The notes beneath the pieces are model-generated. The model did no database searches. It was not told the origin of the DNA and was given only the letters and a program-made list of their open reading frames with translations. From the NCBI GenBank assembly GCA_030158285.1, contig JAOATF010000169.1, positions 1 through 38,507 of the forward strand: a stretch of DNA of 38,507 nucleotides, read 5' to 3'. Below, piece by piece: positions 1-7,633 of this stretch. Origin of the DNA: Hyphomonadaceae bacterium (GTDB lineage: Bacteria; Pseudomonadota; Alphaproteobacteria; Caulobacterales; Hyphomonadaceae). The position numbers were made by a program, and so were the translations under genes. Every line of letters starts with the position of its first letter. The stretch's first letter is position 1.

Positions 1-1000
1 CCATCTCCTTGCGCGCTTCAGACACGTTATCGACCGTGTCCCACTTGGTGATGGCAAACACGAGCCCACGGCCCTCGCGCAAGACGAGGTTGGCGATCTG
101 CACGTCCTGTTTCTCGAACGCGTCGCGCGGGTCCATCACCAGCACCACCACATCCGCAAAGCGGATGGAGTGCGTGGTTTCCATGGTGGACATGCGTTCG
201 AGTTTTTCCTGCACCTTCGCGCGCTTGCGCAGACCGGCAGTGTCGACCAGGCGGATCTCGCGGTCACGCCACGTCCACGCCACCGTCACGCTGTCGCGCG
301 TGATGCCAGCTTCAGGACCTGTGATGAAACGATCATCGTTGAGGATGCCGTTGATCAGCGTCGACTTGCCCGCATTCGGGCGGCCAACGAAGGCAATGCG
401 GATCGGCTTGGTGGGATCGACCGGCGGCGCATCCGCATCCGGATCGAACGGCTCATCGCCTTCGCTCTCCGGCTCCAGCGACACAAACCCTTCCGCCGCC
501 TCGAGCTTCTCCTGAGCCTGCCGCAGCAATTCGTAGAGGTCCGACATCCCCTCGCCGTGCTCGGCCGAAAGCGGCGCCGGATCGCCAAGGCCAAGGCGCC
601 AGGCTTCCATCAGCCCTTCATCGCCCTGCTTGCCCTCGCACTTGTTGGCGCACAGCACGACCGGCTTGCCAGACTTGCGCAGCAGCTGCGCAAACCGCTC
701 ATCGATCGGCGTCACGCCCGCCCGTGCATCATAGAGGAAGATCGAGATATCGGCTTCGTTGATGGCGATCTCGGTCTGGCGGCGCATGCGCGCCTCCAGC
801 GACTGGTCCGTCACATCCTCGAAACCAGCGGTGTCGATCAGGCGAAGATCGATATCGCCCAGTCGTCCCATTGCTTCCTTGCGATCGCGCGTAACGCCGG
901 GCTGGTCATCGACAATTGCAATCTTCCGGCCCGCAAGCCGGTTGAACAATGTCGACTTGCCGACATTCGGGCGACCGACGATGGCCACCGTCAGCGTCAT
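1..1000 (-). CDS. der: Ribosome biogenesis GTPase Der (EngA), C-terminus cut by window edge
   Basis: Der is an essential tandem-domain GTPase that acts in maturation of the 50S ribosomal subunit. The ATG at 998-1000 opens MTLTVAIVGRPNVGKS, with the first P-loop at residues 9-16. A TAGFE switch II and an NKCEG guanine-specificity motif follow. A second P-loop (GRPNAGKS, about residue 205) lies after an acidic linker rich in Glu, Asp and Pro, with its own DTAGL and TKWD motifs. About 333 codons are visible. The family is usually 440-480 residues, so the KH-like C-terminal domain lies outside the window. A GGAG ribosome-binding site sits just upstream, in the 30-bp gap after bamB. The bamB-der pairing is conserved widely in proteobacteria. 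Confidence 0.97.
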   Translation of the reverse strand, partial: MTLTVAIVGRPNVGKSTLFNRLAGRKIAIVDDQPGVTRDRKEAMGRLGDIDLRLIDTAGFEDVTDQSLEARMRRQTEIAINEADISIFLYDARAGVTPIDERFAQLLRKSGKPVVLCANKCEGKQGDEGLMEAWRLGLGDPAPLSAEHGEGMSDLYELLRQAQEKLEAAEGFVSLEPESEGDEPFDPDADAPPVDPTKPIRIAFVGRPNAGKSTLINGILNDDRFITGPEAGITRDSVTVAWTWRDREIRLVDTAGLRKRAKVQEKLERMSTMETTHSIRFADVVVLVMDPRDAFEKQDVQIANLVLREGRGLVFAITKWDTVDNVSEARKEM

Positions 1001-1030
1001 GGCGAAACTCCAGAGGCGGCTTCAGCCTGC

Positions 1031-2356
1031 CTACTTGATCGCGATCAGGTTAGCCTGATCGGTAAGAACGAAAACCTTGCCGGCAGCGGCAATCGGTTCA
1101 ATGAAGATCTGCTGACCCACATTGATTTCCGACAGCGTGTCGCCGTTCTGGGGCGACAGCGCAAGCACCTTCCCTTCCGAGGAAGCAACCACCAGCTTGC
1201 CGGAAACGAGCAGCGGCCCGGTCCAGACGATACGGTTCTCGCGGTTGCCGTCCTTGAACTCCGGCAGGTCGCGCTTCCACGCCAGCTTGCCGTCGACCTT
1301 GTTGAAGCAAGCAACCACGCCGCCCGTGCCGACCACGAACAGGTAGTTGCCCCCGATCACCGGCCCCTGGCGCGAGCCGAACGTACGGCTCCACAGGCGC
1401 GTGCCCGAACGGGCGTCGATAGCTGTCAGAACGCCCGAATGACTCGCGGCATAGACCACGCTGTCCTGGATCGTCGGTTTGCCCGCGATATCGTTGATGG
1501 CCGACAGCGGCGTGTAGCGACCGGTGGAGGTCAGCGTATCGGTCCACAGGCGGCGCCCGTTGGCCGGCAAGTAGGCGATCAGCTCGCCTGACGAATATCC
1601 GACCGCCAGAATATCCTGTGTGACCGCCGGGCTGGGCGAGGACAGCACGCGCGCCGTTTCCGCCAGCGCCTGGTCGTTCCAGAGGATTTCGCCGGTGTCG
1701 GTATCGATTGCGTAGAAATCGTTGTTCGTCGACGTGAGATAGGCGCGATTGCCCATGATGGCAGGCGAGCTCGACAGCGGGCTCTCCACCTTGCGGATCC
1801 AGATCTCGCTACCGTCTTTCACGTTGAGCGCTGTCACATAGGCGAAGCCCGAAGCGACGATCAGCTTGTCACCTGTGATCGCAAGGCCACCACCCACCGA
1901 GAACTCGTCCCACTGCGGGTTGCCCGCTTTCAGCTGCTTATCCCAGACGCGACGGCCATTGGCGGCATCAAACGCGGTGACCTTTTGCGCGCTATCGATC
2001 GTGTAGATCACACCATCCTTCACAACGGGTGCGGCCACGATGCGTTTGATCTCGCCCGAGCCTTCGCCGACGTTCGAGCGCCAGGCTTCCCGGAACTCCG
2101 GCGCGGCGTCGAGATTGCCCGGGATCTTGGAGCCGATGAGTCCCGCCTGCAGCCAGTCCTTCGACGGTTGCGCTGCGGGCAGCGTGATCGTCGCCGCGGC
2201 CAGCGCCGGATCCGGCGTCAGGTTTTCCTGGAACGGGTTGATCGTGATGCGCGCCGCCTTCTCCTCTTCGGAGAGAACCGGCGGGCCGCTACCGCATCCG
2301 GCGAGCAGACCCGCGAGCGGAATCACGATCAGAAGGGAACGCAGAACTGAGGTCAT
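1031..2356 (-). CDS. bamB: Outer membrane assembly lipoprotein BamB (PQQ-repeat propeller)
   Basis: BamB is the beta-propeller lipoprotein of the BAM complex, which inserts beta-barrel proteins into the outer membrane. The 441-residue product starts with a lipoprotein signal whose lipobox LAGC places the lipidated Cys at about residue 21. The body carries repeated PQQ-like blades with the pattern Ala-x-[AD]-x-x-[ST]-G-x-x-x-W, for example FDAANGRRVW, IDTDTGEILW and IDARSGTRLW. Its start overlaps the stop of the upstream TPR gene by 4 bp, and der follows 30 bp downstream. This YfgM-BamB-Der order matches the gene order known in Escherichia coli. The assignment is secure from propeller repeats, lipobox and neighbours together. 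Confidence 0.93.
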   Translation of the reverse strand: MTSVLRSLLIVIPLAGLLAGCGSGPPVLSEEEKAARITINPFQENLTPDPALAAATITLPAAQPSKDWLQAGLIGSKIPGNLDAAPEFREAWRSNVGEGSGEIKRIVAAPVVKDGVIYTIDSAQKVTAFDAANGRRVWDKQLKAGNPQWDEFSVGGGLAITGDKLIVASGFAYVTALNVKDGSEIWIRKVESPLSSSPAIMGNRAYLTSTNNDFYAIDTDTGEILWNDQALAETARVLSSPSPAVTQDILAVGYSSGELIAYLPANGRRLWTDTLTSTGRYTPLSAINDIAGKPTIQDSVVYAASHSGVLTAIDARSGTRLWSRTFGSRQGPVIGGNYLFVVGTGGVVACFNKVDGKLAWKRDLPEFKDGNRENRIVWTGPLLVSGKLVVASSEGKVLALSPQNGDTLSEINVGQQIFIEPIAAAGKVFVLTDQANLIAIK

Positions 2357-3123
2357 TGCTGGGGCTGCCCTGTTTGAGCGGCTGGAGCCTGAACGGTGGG
2401 CGCCTGAACGGTGGGTGTCTGTGCAGCAGGCGCGGCCGGAGCAGCTGCAGGCGTTGCCGGCTTCGGCGCATCAAGGTCCACCGCGCGTTGCGGCAGCGTT
2501 GCGAGCGCCTGGGCAACGCGCTGGCGCATCGCTTGCGGCGCGTTGATGTCGACGTTCAGCGTCTCGAACGTGTCGCGGGCAAAGTCCACATCGCCCTCGG
2601 ACAGCGCCTTGGCGGCGAGCAGTTCGCGCGCGAGCAGCGAGGCTTGCGTGCCCTTGTCGAGCAGCGGCTTGAGCGCTGTCTCGAGATCCGCGCGGGAAGA
2701 CTTGTCCGCCATCAGGTAGCCGAGCTTCAGGATGGCGAGATCGCCCATCACGCCCTTGTCTGCAGCCGCAGCCGCCTTGAGGTGCGCTTCGATGGCGACC
2801 GGATCGTTCGTCATGTCGCGCTCGACGCCGGCCAGCATGTGGCCCGCGAGCACGGCAAAGCCGGTGTCGTTCTTGGCAAGCTCGGCAAACCGCGCGCGCG
2901 CCGTTGGCAGGTCGCCCGCCTCGAGCGCCACGAAGCCGGCGTCATAGGTCTTCGCGGCCTTGGAGATCGCTTCATCGCGCTGGAAGCGCATGAATTCGAG
3001 CACGCCGACGCTGATGATCGCCAAGGCTATGGCGCCGTACACGAACGGCGCCCATCGCTTCCAAGCCTTGCCGAGCGATTCCTCGCGCAGGCTCTGTTCA
3101 ACTTCCTGAAAAACGTCATTCAC
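2353..3123 (-). CDS. YfgM-like membrane-anchored tetratricopeptide protein
   Basis: The 256-residue product has a short cytoplasmic N-terminus rich in Glu and Arg, one transmembrane segment at about residues 27-45 (VYGAIALAIISVGVLEF), and an Ala-rich helical repeat region. This is the layout of the TPR_21/YfgM family, periplasmic partners of the SecYEG translocon and its chaperones. The C-terminus is a low-complexity Pro/Ala/Gln/Thr tail from about residue 223. It includes a 5-residue unit PTVQA encoded twice in tandem. The stop overlaps the bamB start by 4 bp, so the two are probably translationally coupled. The family call rests on architecture and context more than on a residue signature. 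Confidence 0.8.
   Translation of the reverse strand: MNDVFQEVEQSLREESLGKAWKRWAPFVYGAIALAIISVGVLEFMRFQRDEAISKAAKTYDAGFVALEAGDLPTARARFAELAKNDTGFAVLAGHMLAGVERDMTNDPVAIEAHLKAAAAADKGVMGDLAILKLGYLMADKSSRADLETALKPLLDKGTQASLLARELLAAKALSEGDVDFARDTFETLNVDINAPQAMRQRVAQALATLPQRAVDLDAPKPATPAAAPAAPAAQTPTVQAPTVQAPAAQTGQPQQ
2387..2416. repeat. Two tandem 15-bp units in the TPR gene tail
   Basis: The unit GCCTGAACGGTGGGC occurs at 2387-2401 and again at 2402-2416 with one change in the last base. It lies in frame and encodes the repeated PTVQA segment of the Pro/Ala-rich C-terminal tail. Loss or gain of a unit would keep the frame. Confidence 0.85.
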
Positions 3124-3199
3124 GCGGTAGGGTGCTCCGATGGGTGGGGCAACTTAGCTGGGGCCGCCCGCCCCGGCAATTCGACAAAAGCCGTTGGGA

Positions 3200-4024
3200 T
3201 TATGGCGCTTTTTTGAGGAGGTAGGTTTCTTTTTCCCCGGGAAAGGCTCTTGCACGGACATCCGAGGCATAGCCATCCACCGCAGCCGCGATTGTCTGCC
3301 GCAGGTCGGCATAGCGGCGGACGAATCGGGGGGTCCAGTCGAACATGCCCAGCATGTCGTCTGTCACGAGAATCTGGCCGTCACAGGCCGCCGAAGCCCC
3401 GATGCCGACTGTCGGGCAGCGAACCTGACGGGATATCTGGGCCGCCAGGTCCTCGGCGACCCCCTCGATAACCATCGCGAAGCAGCCGGCCTCATCCGCC
3501 GCCTTGGCCTCGGCGATCACCCGGTTGCGCTCGGCGTCAGTGCGCCCCTTGGCCTTGAAGCCCCCGTCCACATTCGTGGCCTGCGGGCGGAGACCGACAT
3601 GGGCCATCACCGGGATGCCCCGGTCGACCAGGTGGCGGACCGTGGCGGCGGCATACTCGCCCGACTCGATCTTCACGGCCTGGCAGCCCGTCTCCTTCAT
3701 GATCCGCGCGGCGTTCATGAAGGCCTGATCGAGGCTCGCCTCGTAGGAGCCGAACGGCATGTCCACCACGACAAACGCCCGCTTCGAGGCGCGCATGACG
3801 GCTTGCCCGTGCAGGATCATCATCTCCAGCGTCACGCCCACCGTGGTCGGCAGGCCGTGGACGACCATGCCGACGCTGTCGCCCACCAGCAGCACATCGC
3901 ACCGCTCATCCAGCAGGGCGGCCATCGGGGCGGTGTAGGCTGTCAGGCACACCAGCGGAGCGCCGCCCTTGGCGGCAGCGATGTCCCGCACGGTCTTGCG
4001 GGCGGACTGGGTCTGGGCGGACAT
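3200..4024 (-). CDS. panB: 3-methyl-2-oxobutanoate hydroxymethyltransferase
   Basis: PanB makes ketopantoate from 2-oxoisovalerate and 5,10-methylene-tetrahydrofolate, the first committed step of pantothenate and CoA synthesis. The 274-residue protein begins MSAQTQSARKTVRDIAA at the ATG of 4022-4024, preceded by an AGAGGA ribosome-binding site. A longer open frame upstream lacks family similarity and was not used. Recognisable PanB blocks include LVCLTAYTAPMAALLDE, LLVGDSVGMVVHG with the metal-binding Asp, FVVVDMPFGSYE, VKIESGE, PVMAHVGLRPQ and GIGASAACDGQILVTDD. It reads toward the TPR-bamB-der genes with a 76-bp gap. No panC or panD is nearby. Confidence 0.97.
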   Translation of the reverse strand: MSAQTQSARKTVRDIAAAKGGAPLVCLTAYTAPMAALLDERCDVLLVGDSVGMVVHGLPTTVGVTLEMMILHGQAVMRASKRAFVVVDMPFGSYEASLDQAFMNAARIMKETGCQAVKIESGEYAAATVRHLVDRGIPVMAHVGLRPQATNVDGGFKAKGRTDAERNRVIAEAKAADEAGCFAMVIEGVAEDLAAQISRQVRCPTVGIGASAACDGQILVTDDMLGMFDWTPRFVRRYADLRQTIAAAVDGYASDVRARAFPGEKETYLLKKAP

Positions 4025-4110
4025 CGTTCGTCCTCTCGGGGAGAGCCGCCCGCTTCGACTTTGACGGGCTTTTGCGCTGCTTAGGCCCCCCTCGACCGCC
4101 GCGCAATCCA

Positions 4111-4140
4111 GCTCAAGCCGCCGGAGATTTCCGCTTGAGC
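4111..4140. repeat. Perfect 8-bp inverted repeat just after the NnrU-family gene
   Basis: GCTCAAGC at 4111-4118 and GCTTGAGC at 4133-4140 are perfect inverted arms around a 14-base loop, starting 3 bp past the NnrU-family stop codon. On the minus strand no T-run follows, so it is not a canonical intrinsic terminator. It could stabilise the 3' end or weaken read-through into panB. Confidence 0.5.
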
Positions 4141-4142
4141 GA

Positions 4143-4730
4143 CTAGCCGAGGATCGTGACCCCAAACAGGATGGCATGGAGCTGGTAGACCAGCAGCCCA
4201 TACAGCGCAGATCCGACCGCGATCGAAATCAGGTCGCCCAGCACGTTCGGCTTGGCGTTTGCCGCCCCTACATCGCCGCGCCGCTTCACCGCGATCCGGT
4301 CGATCACGCCAAAGGCCAGGAAAGAACCGAACAGTATCAGCGAACCGACATCCCAGTTCACCAGCACGTGCGCCAGCGCCCACAGCTTCACGGCGGTCAG
4401 CATCGGGTGCTTCACCGCCTTCTTGATGAACCCGGTTGGCACATAGGCCGCCACGATCAGGATGATCGCCGGCAGCATCAGCGCCATGGTGATGTGCTTC
4501 ATCCAGGGCGGCGGATCGGCGAGATAGATCCACGGCTTGATCATCGCATAGCCCCAGACAAGGGCGATGAAGCCGACTGCGGTCAGGACCGAGTAGATGG
4601 CCATGTACGGGCCGCGCCCGAGAATATCAGGCAGCCCGTCGCCGGTCCGGTTGCGGAAGGCCGAAAAGAAATGCGTGCCGAAGAACAGGATCAGACCGCC
4701 GAAGAAGGCGACAAAATACCAGATGTCCAT
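4143..4730 (-). CDS. NnrU family integral membrane protein
   Basis: The 195-residue protein is almost entirely hydrophobic, with about five to six predicted transmembrane helices. It begins MDIWYFVAFFGGLILFFGTHF at 4728-4730, behind a GGGAG ribosome-binding site 8 bases upstream. The early FGTHFFSAF and the later TGFIKKAVKHPMLTAVKLWALAHVLVN are hallmarks of the NnrU family, named for a gene linked to denitrification clusters. The related plant enzyme 15-cis-zeta-carotene isomerase (Z-ISO) belongs to the same superfamily and binds haem through His. No denitrification or carotenoid gene is nearby, so the substrate is unknown. The His in GTHF and the second His in KHPM are conserved positions as I recall the family. 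Confidence 0.88.
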   Translation of the reverse strand: MDIWYFVAFFGGLILFFGTHFFSAFRNRTGDGLPDILGRGPYMAIYSVLTAVGFIALVWGYAMIKPWIYLADPPPWMKHITMALMLPAIILIVAAYVPTGFIKKAVKHPMLTAVKLWALAHVLVNWDVGSLILFGSFLAFGVIDRIAVKRRGDVGAANAKPNVLGDLISIAVGSALYGLLVYQLHAILFGVTILG

Positions 4731-4847
4731 GCCACAGCTCCCGCCCGGCCCTCCCGCCCCGGACAGGAACAGAGCAAAGCCTGAGCCTCGGGGCAATCCG
4801 TCTCGCGGGGCAAATCCGTAGCGTCATGCGGCCGCCGAAACGACAAA

Positions 4848-4871
4848 AGCCCCCGGAATGATCCGGAGGCT
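4848..4871 (-). terminator. Rho-independent terminator of the DUF6481 gene
   Basis: Read on the minus strand, a GC-rich stem (AGCCTCCGG pairing with CCGGGGGCT) closes a short ATCATT loop and is followed by TTTTG. It lies 32 bp beyond the DUF6481 stop codon and before the NnrU-family gene. Confidence 0.75.
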
Positions 4872-4902
4872 CGTGTCTGTAACCCGATAAAGGCGTAGAC
4901 CC

Positions 4903-5376
4903 TTAGGCGCGGCGGCGTTCGCGGCCACGCTCCAGGCTCTCGATGTACCGGCGGTGTTCTTCGTACGGATCGACCACGCGGGCTTCTTTCGGACCCGACG
5001 GCTTGGTGGCCGTGCGGATTTCCTTTTTGGCCTTGGCGGCTTCCTTGACTTCCTTCTTGCGCGCCTTGCGGTCAGCGCGTTTCAGGGCGTCAGAAGAAAG
5101 TTGGGCTGCTTCGATGGCGGCAGCAGCAGCTTCAGCGGCGGCGATACGCTCGGCCTCGGCTTTGGCCTCAGCCTCTTCGCGGGCGCGCTGGCGCTCGGCC
5201 TTTTCGATCTCCCGCTGGGCACGGACCGCCTCGATGCGAGCCTGGCGCTCAGCATCATGGTTGATCACCGTGTCCGCCTGGACCGTCGGCTTCGGCTTGA
5301 ATTTTTCGAGAAGGGCTTTCTTGGCGGCAAGCGAAAGGGCCTGGCGCTCAGCAAATGTCGAATTCTTGGGTTGCAT
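4903..5376 (-). CDS. DUF6481 family highly charged helical protein
   Basis: The 157-residue product is dominated by Lys, Arg, Glu and Ala. A long continuous helix runs from about residue 40 to 125 and is likely a coiled coil (repeats such as EAEAKAEAERIAAAEAAA). The N-terminus FAERQALSLAAKKALLEKF and the C-terminal YIESLERGRERRRA match what I know of DUF6481, an alphaproteobacterial family of unknown function often seen near cold-shock genes. No signal peptide or membrane segment is visible, so it should be cytoplasmic, and its Lys/Arg-rich end (KADRKARKKEVKEAAKAKKE) could contact nucleic acid. It stands as a single transcription unit with a strong terminator downstream. Confidence 0.8.
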   Translation of the reverse strand: MQPKNSTFAERQALSLAAKKALLEKFKPKPTVQADTVINHDAERQARIEAVRAQREIEKAERQRAREEAEAKAEAERIAAAEAAAAAIEAAQLSSDALKRADRKARKKEVKEAAKAKKEIRTATKPSGPKEARVVDPYEEHRRYIESLERGRERRRA

Positions 5377-5509
5377 TTAGACTTTCGGAATCAACGGTGA
5401 ATCGTTGTCTGGGAGTTGCATGGGTACATAGTTGGGGTGCGGGGTTTCGTCCACCCCCCTGCGGCATTACGGCCACGTCAGAGGCGTCGGCGCCACAAGG
5501 GGAATTTGC

Positions 5510-6310
5510 TCAGTCGGAATTATCCACGAACAGGTCCCGGAGTTCCTGTTGCGACATGTATGTCATGCACCCGGGATTGGTGCGCGACCACACGCTCAGC
5601 CACTTGGTCGAGACCCCCATTTTCAGGACATACTCGGCCCGCACCGCCGCCCCCTCAGCGCCACGCTGCTGCGCCGTGTTGTACGTGCTCTGGGCTGACG
5701 CCTTGTCGACCATCGAGCTGCGCAGGTAGTCCACGGCATCGTCGCTCAGCTGCGTGGAATACATATGGACGCCATATCCGGCGCCCGGCTCCACATCGCG
5801 GATGATGCCGCCGATAAACGCTGTGGAGCAGGCCGACGCGCAGCCATGGCCCTTGCGCACGCGCGTAGCAATCATTTCGGAGCGAAGGATTTCGCCCATC
5901 TCCGTCCCAACGCGGCTATTGCCGCCGGGTGAGTTGAACCAGACCTCGCCAATCGGCGAGTTGGCGCGCAGCGAAGACCGCAGCCGCTCCGCTGCGCCCT
6001 CATCGATCGTGCCAGTCGCCATCAGGATCTTCTGGCCGTTCTCCATGCGGGGCGTGAAAGACATCCGGTCGCCACCTTCGAACATGGCGCGTTCGGCTGT
6101 GTAGACCCATGACGGCGTCTTCACTTCGCGTTCCATCCGGGCCCGGAATTCAGGCTCGGTCTCGAACGGCAACTTCACGCCGCCACACACCTGGGCGCCC
6201 AGCTCCAGCGCACGGTCTCCAGCGCCGCTCTGGGAAAACGCAGGCGCGCCCATCGCCATGATGGAGCAACCGATGAGGGCCCCAGCAATCGATTGAACAC
6301 GCGCCTGCAT
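5510..6310 (-). CDS. Secreted ClpP-fold protein, COG3904 type
   Basis: The 266-residue product starts at the ATG of 6308-6310 behind an AGGGG ribosome-binding site. A GTG directly in front is an alternative. It has a Sec signal peptide ending at about AFSQS. The C-terminal half carries a ClpP/crotonase-like core: EVWFNSPGGNSRVG (oxyanion-loop type SPGG), then KGHGCASACSTAFIGG, where the Ser of CASAC sits where the SppA/ClpP nucleophile would be, then GAGYGVHMYS with a candidate His. This matches the predicted periplasmic proteins of COG3904. Activity has not been established for the family as far as I recall. Paired Cys in CASAC and further single Cys residues suggest disulfides in the periplasm. 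Confidence 0.7.
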   Translation of the reverse strand: MQARVQSIAGALIGCSIMAMGAPAFSQSGAGDRALELGAQVCGGVKLPFETEPEFRARMEREVKTPSWVYTAERAMFEGGDRMSFTPRMENGQKILMATGTIDEGAAERLRSSLRANSPIGEVWFNSPGGNSRVGTEMGEILRSEMIATRVRKGHGCASACSTAFIGGIIRDVEPGAGYGVHMYSTQLSDDAVDYLRSSMVDKASAQSTYNTAQQRGAEGAAVRAEYVLKMGVSTKWLSVWSRTNPGCMTYMSQQELRDLFVDNSD

Positions 6311-6367
6311 CACTATCCCCTTTGCGTCCCGGCGAGCGGCGACCGAAGCCGCCCTCGCCTCAGTTCA

Positions 6368-6907
6368 TCAGGCCTGCACCGGCTGCCACTGGCTCGAAGC
6401 CGTCTGGCGGCAGAACTGCACGTCTTCCGATGTCTCCGATCCATTCTTCACGACCAGCTGGCGCACCGTGCGGCACTCGCCGGACGATCCGTTGCTGGCA
6501 ACCTGAAGCAGCGTCGTCTTGCCCGAAACCGTGGTCGGGTTGGTCGGGCTGGTCCATGCAGCGCTCGGCGCGGAAGCGGACGGCGCAGCAGCGGCGTTAG
6601 CTGACCGCAGCGGCGAGGCCGGCGGCACTTCCATCGCCAGCACCTGCTGGGTCGAACCGGCCAGACGCTCACGCTCACGCTCGTCCAGACCGCGGCCGAT
6701 ATTGCCGCCGATCCATGCGCCGAGGCCCGCACCCGCCAGCGCAGCCAGCGCGACCACAGTGTCATCGTCATCGCCTGCCAGCGCCACACCGAGCGCCGCG
6801 CCCCCGACAGCGCCAAGCAGCTGACCCCATTCCTCGTTCGTCTCGCACGCCGAAAGCGAAAGCGATCCTGCCAACACAATCGCGGCAGTCTTTGCTGAGA
6901 ATTTCAT
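6368..6907 (-). CDS. Glycine-zipper outer-membrane lipoprotein, 17-kDa surface antigen type
   Basis: The 179-residue product begins MKFSAKTAAIVLAGSLSLSAC at 6905-6907, with a clear lipobox (LSAC) lipidated at Cys21. It has a GGGGGT Shine-Dalgarno-like run upstream. A glycine zipper follows at about residues 30-75 (LLGAVGGAALGVALAG, then LAGAGLGAWIGGNIGRGL) and is interrupted by the acidic stretch DDDD. The C-terminal part (GECRTVRQLVV to VQFCRQTASSQW) resembles the surface antigen domain with two Cys that may pair. It is likely an envelope protein in the outer membrane. It is separated by 57 bp from the secreted ClpP-fold gene downstream, so the two may share a transcript. Confidence 0.83.
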   Translation of the reverse strand: MKFSAKTAAIVLAGSLSLSACETNEEWGQLLGAVGGAALGVALAGDDDDTVVALAALAGAGLGAWIGGNIGRGLDERERERLAGSTQQVLAMEVPPASPLRSANAAAAPSASAPSAAWTSPTNPTTVSGKTTLLQVASNGSSGECRTVRQLVVKNGSETSEDVQFCRQTASSQWQPVQA

Positions 6908-7099
6908 AAGTACCCCCGAGTTGCAGAAGGATAATTTATGCGCGGCGCCAACCGGATGGTCAATTGCGGCAACGGGCTGGTTCTGCCGGATTTTTTCGAC
7001 AATTTCGGTAATTTCGCAGAGCATTCGCCGCGCCATTCACCCAGCGTTCAGGCGAACGGTCGGGAGCGGGATTCCCAGCGTCTTCAGGGTACTTCCTGC

Positions 7100-7456
7100 T
7101 CAGCAAAACAGGTCCGCATAGATTGCCGGCTTGAAGCCCAGCGAAAGCGCGCCGCCTCGATCCAGCACCGGCCGCTTCACCAGCGTCGGGTGCGCCAGCA
7201 GGAGAGCGATCGCGCGCTTCTGGTCGATTCCCGCTTTGTCCGCCTCCGGCAGCCCGCGCCACGTCGTGCTTGCCTTGTTGAGCACCTTCTCCCAGCCGAG
7301 CAGCTTCACCCAACCCTCAACCAGCCCCCTGGTCAACCCGTCCTCGCGCACGTCGTGAAACGCATGGTCCTGGCCGTGGGCATCGAGCCATTTCCGCGCA
7401 GCGCGCGTCGTGTCGCACGTGGCGAGGCCATAGAGGGTGATCGTGGAACGGGACAT
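7100..7456 (-). CDS. ArsC/Spx family thioredoxin-fold protein (YffB-like)
   Basis: The 118-residue protein has the ArsC fold with the single-Cys active-site motif LYGLATCDTTRAARKWL (Cys14, Arg18). A helical insert and the end LVKRPVLDRGGALSLGF, typical of the ArsC/Spx superfamily, follow. The second and third Cys residues of true thioredoxin-coupled arsenate reductases are absent, and no ars operon is nearby. The glutathione-dependent YffB/Spx-like subgroup is therefore the better label. A GTG six bases upstream of the chosen ATG is an alternative start. It is divergent from the histidine kinase gene across 177 bp. Confidence 0.87.
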   Translation of the reverse strand: MSRSTITLYGLATCDTTRAARKWLDAHGQDHAFHDVREDGLTRGLVEGWVKLLGWEKVLNKASTTWRGLPEADKAGIDQKRAIALLLAHPTLVKRPVLDRGGALSLGFKPAIYADLFC

Positions 7457-7633
7457 CGACACAAACCGGCAGAGGAGACGGAAGCCGATCCCGACCAGAG
7501 TTGATGGCGCCGGTCAACAGGCATAGCTTTGATGGTCTGAGTTGGGAAATGCTGAGGACCCGGCGATTCGAGGATCTGTGACGCTAGCCCTCGATCGCCA
7601 ACTACGGCGCGCGACAACGCAAGGCTGAAGCAG

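Noticed and set aside
170-1591. A 473-codon plus-strand frame across der and bamB
   Set aside because: It crosses two well-supported minus-strand genes and has shadow-type composition.
7500-7518. A near-palindrome GTTGATGGCGCCGGTCAAC between the Spx-like gene and the kinase
   Set aside because: It is suggestive of an operator, but it is imperfect and short in high-GC DNA, with no promoter clearly placed next to it.
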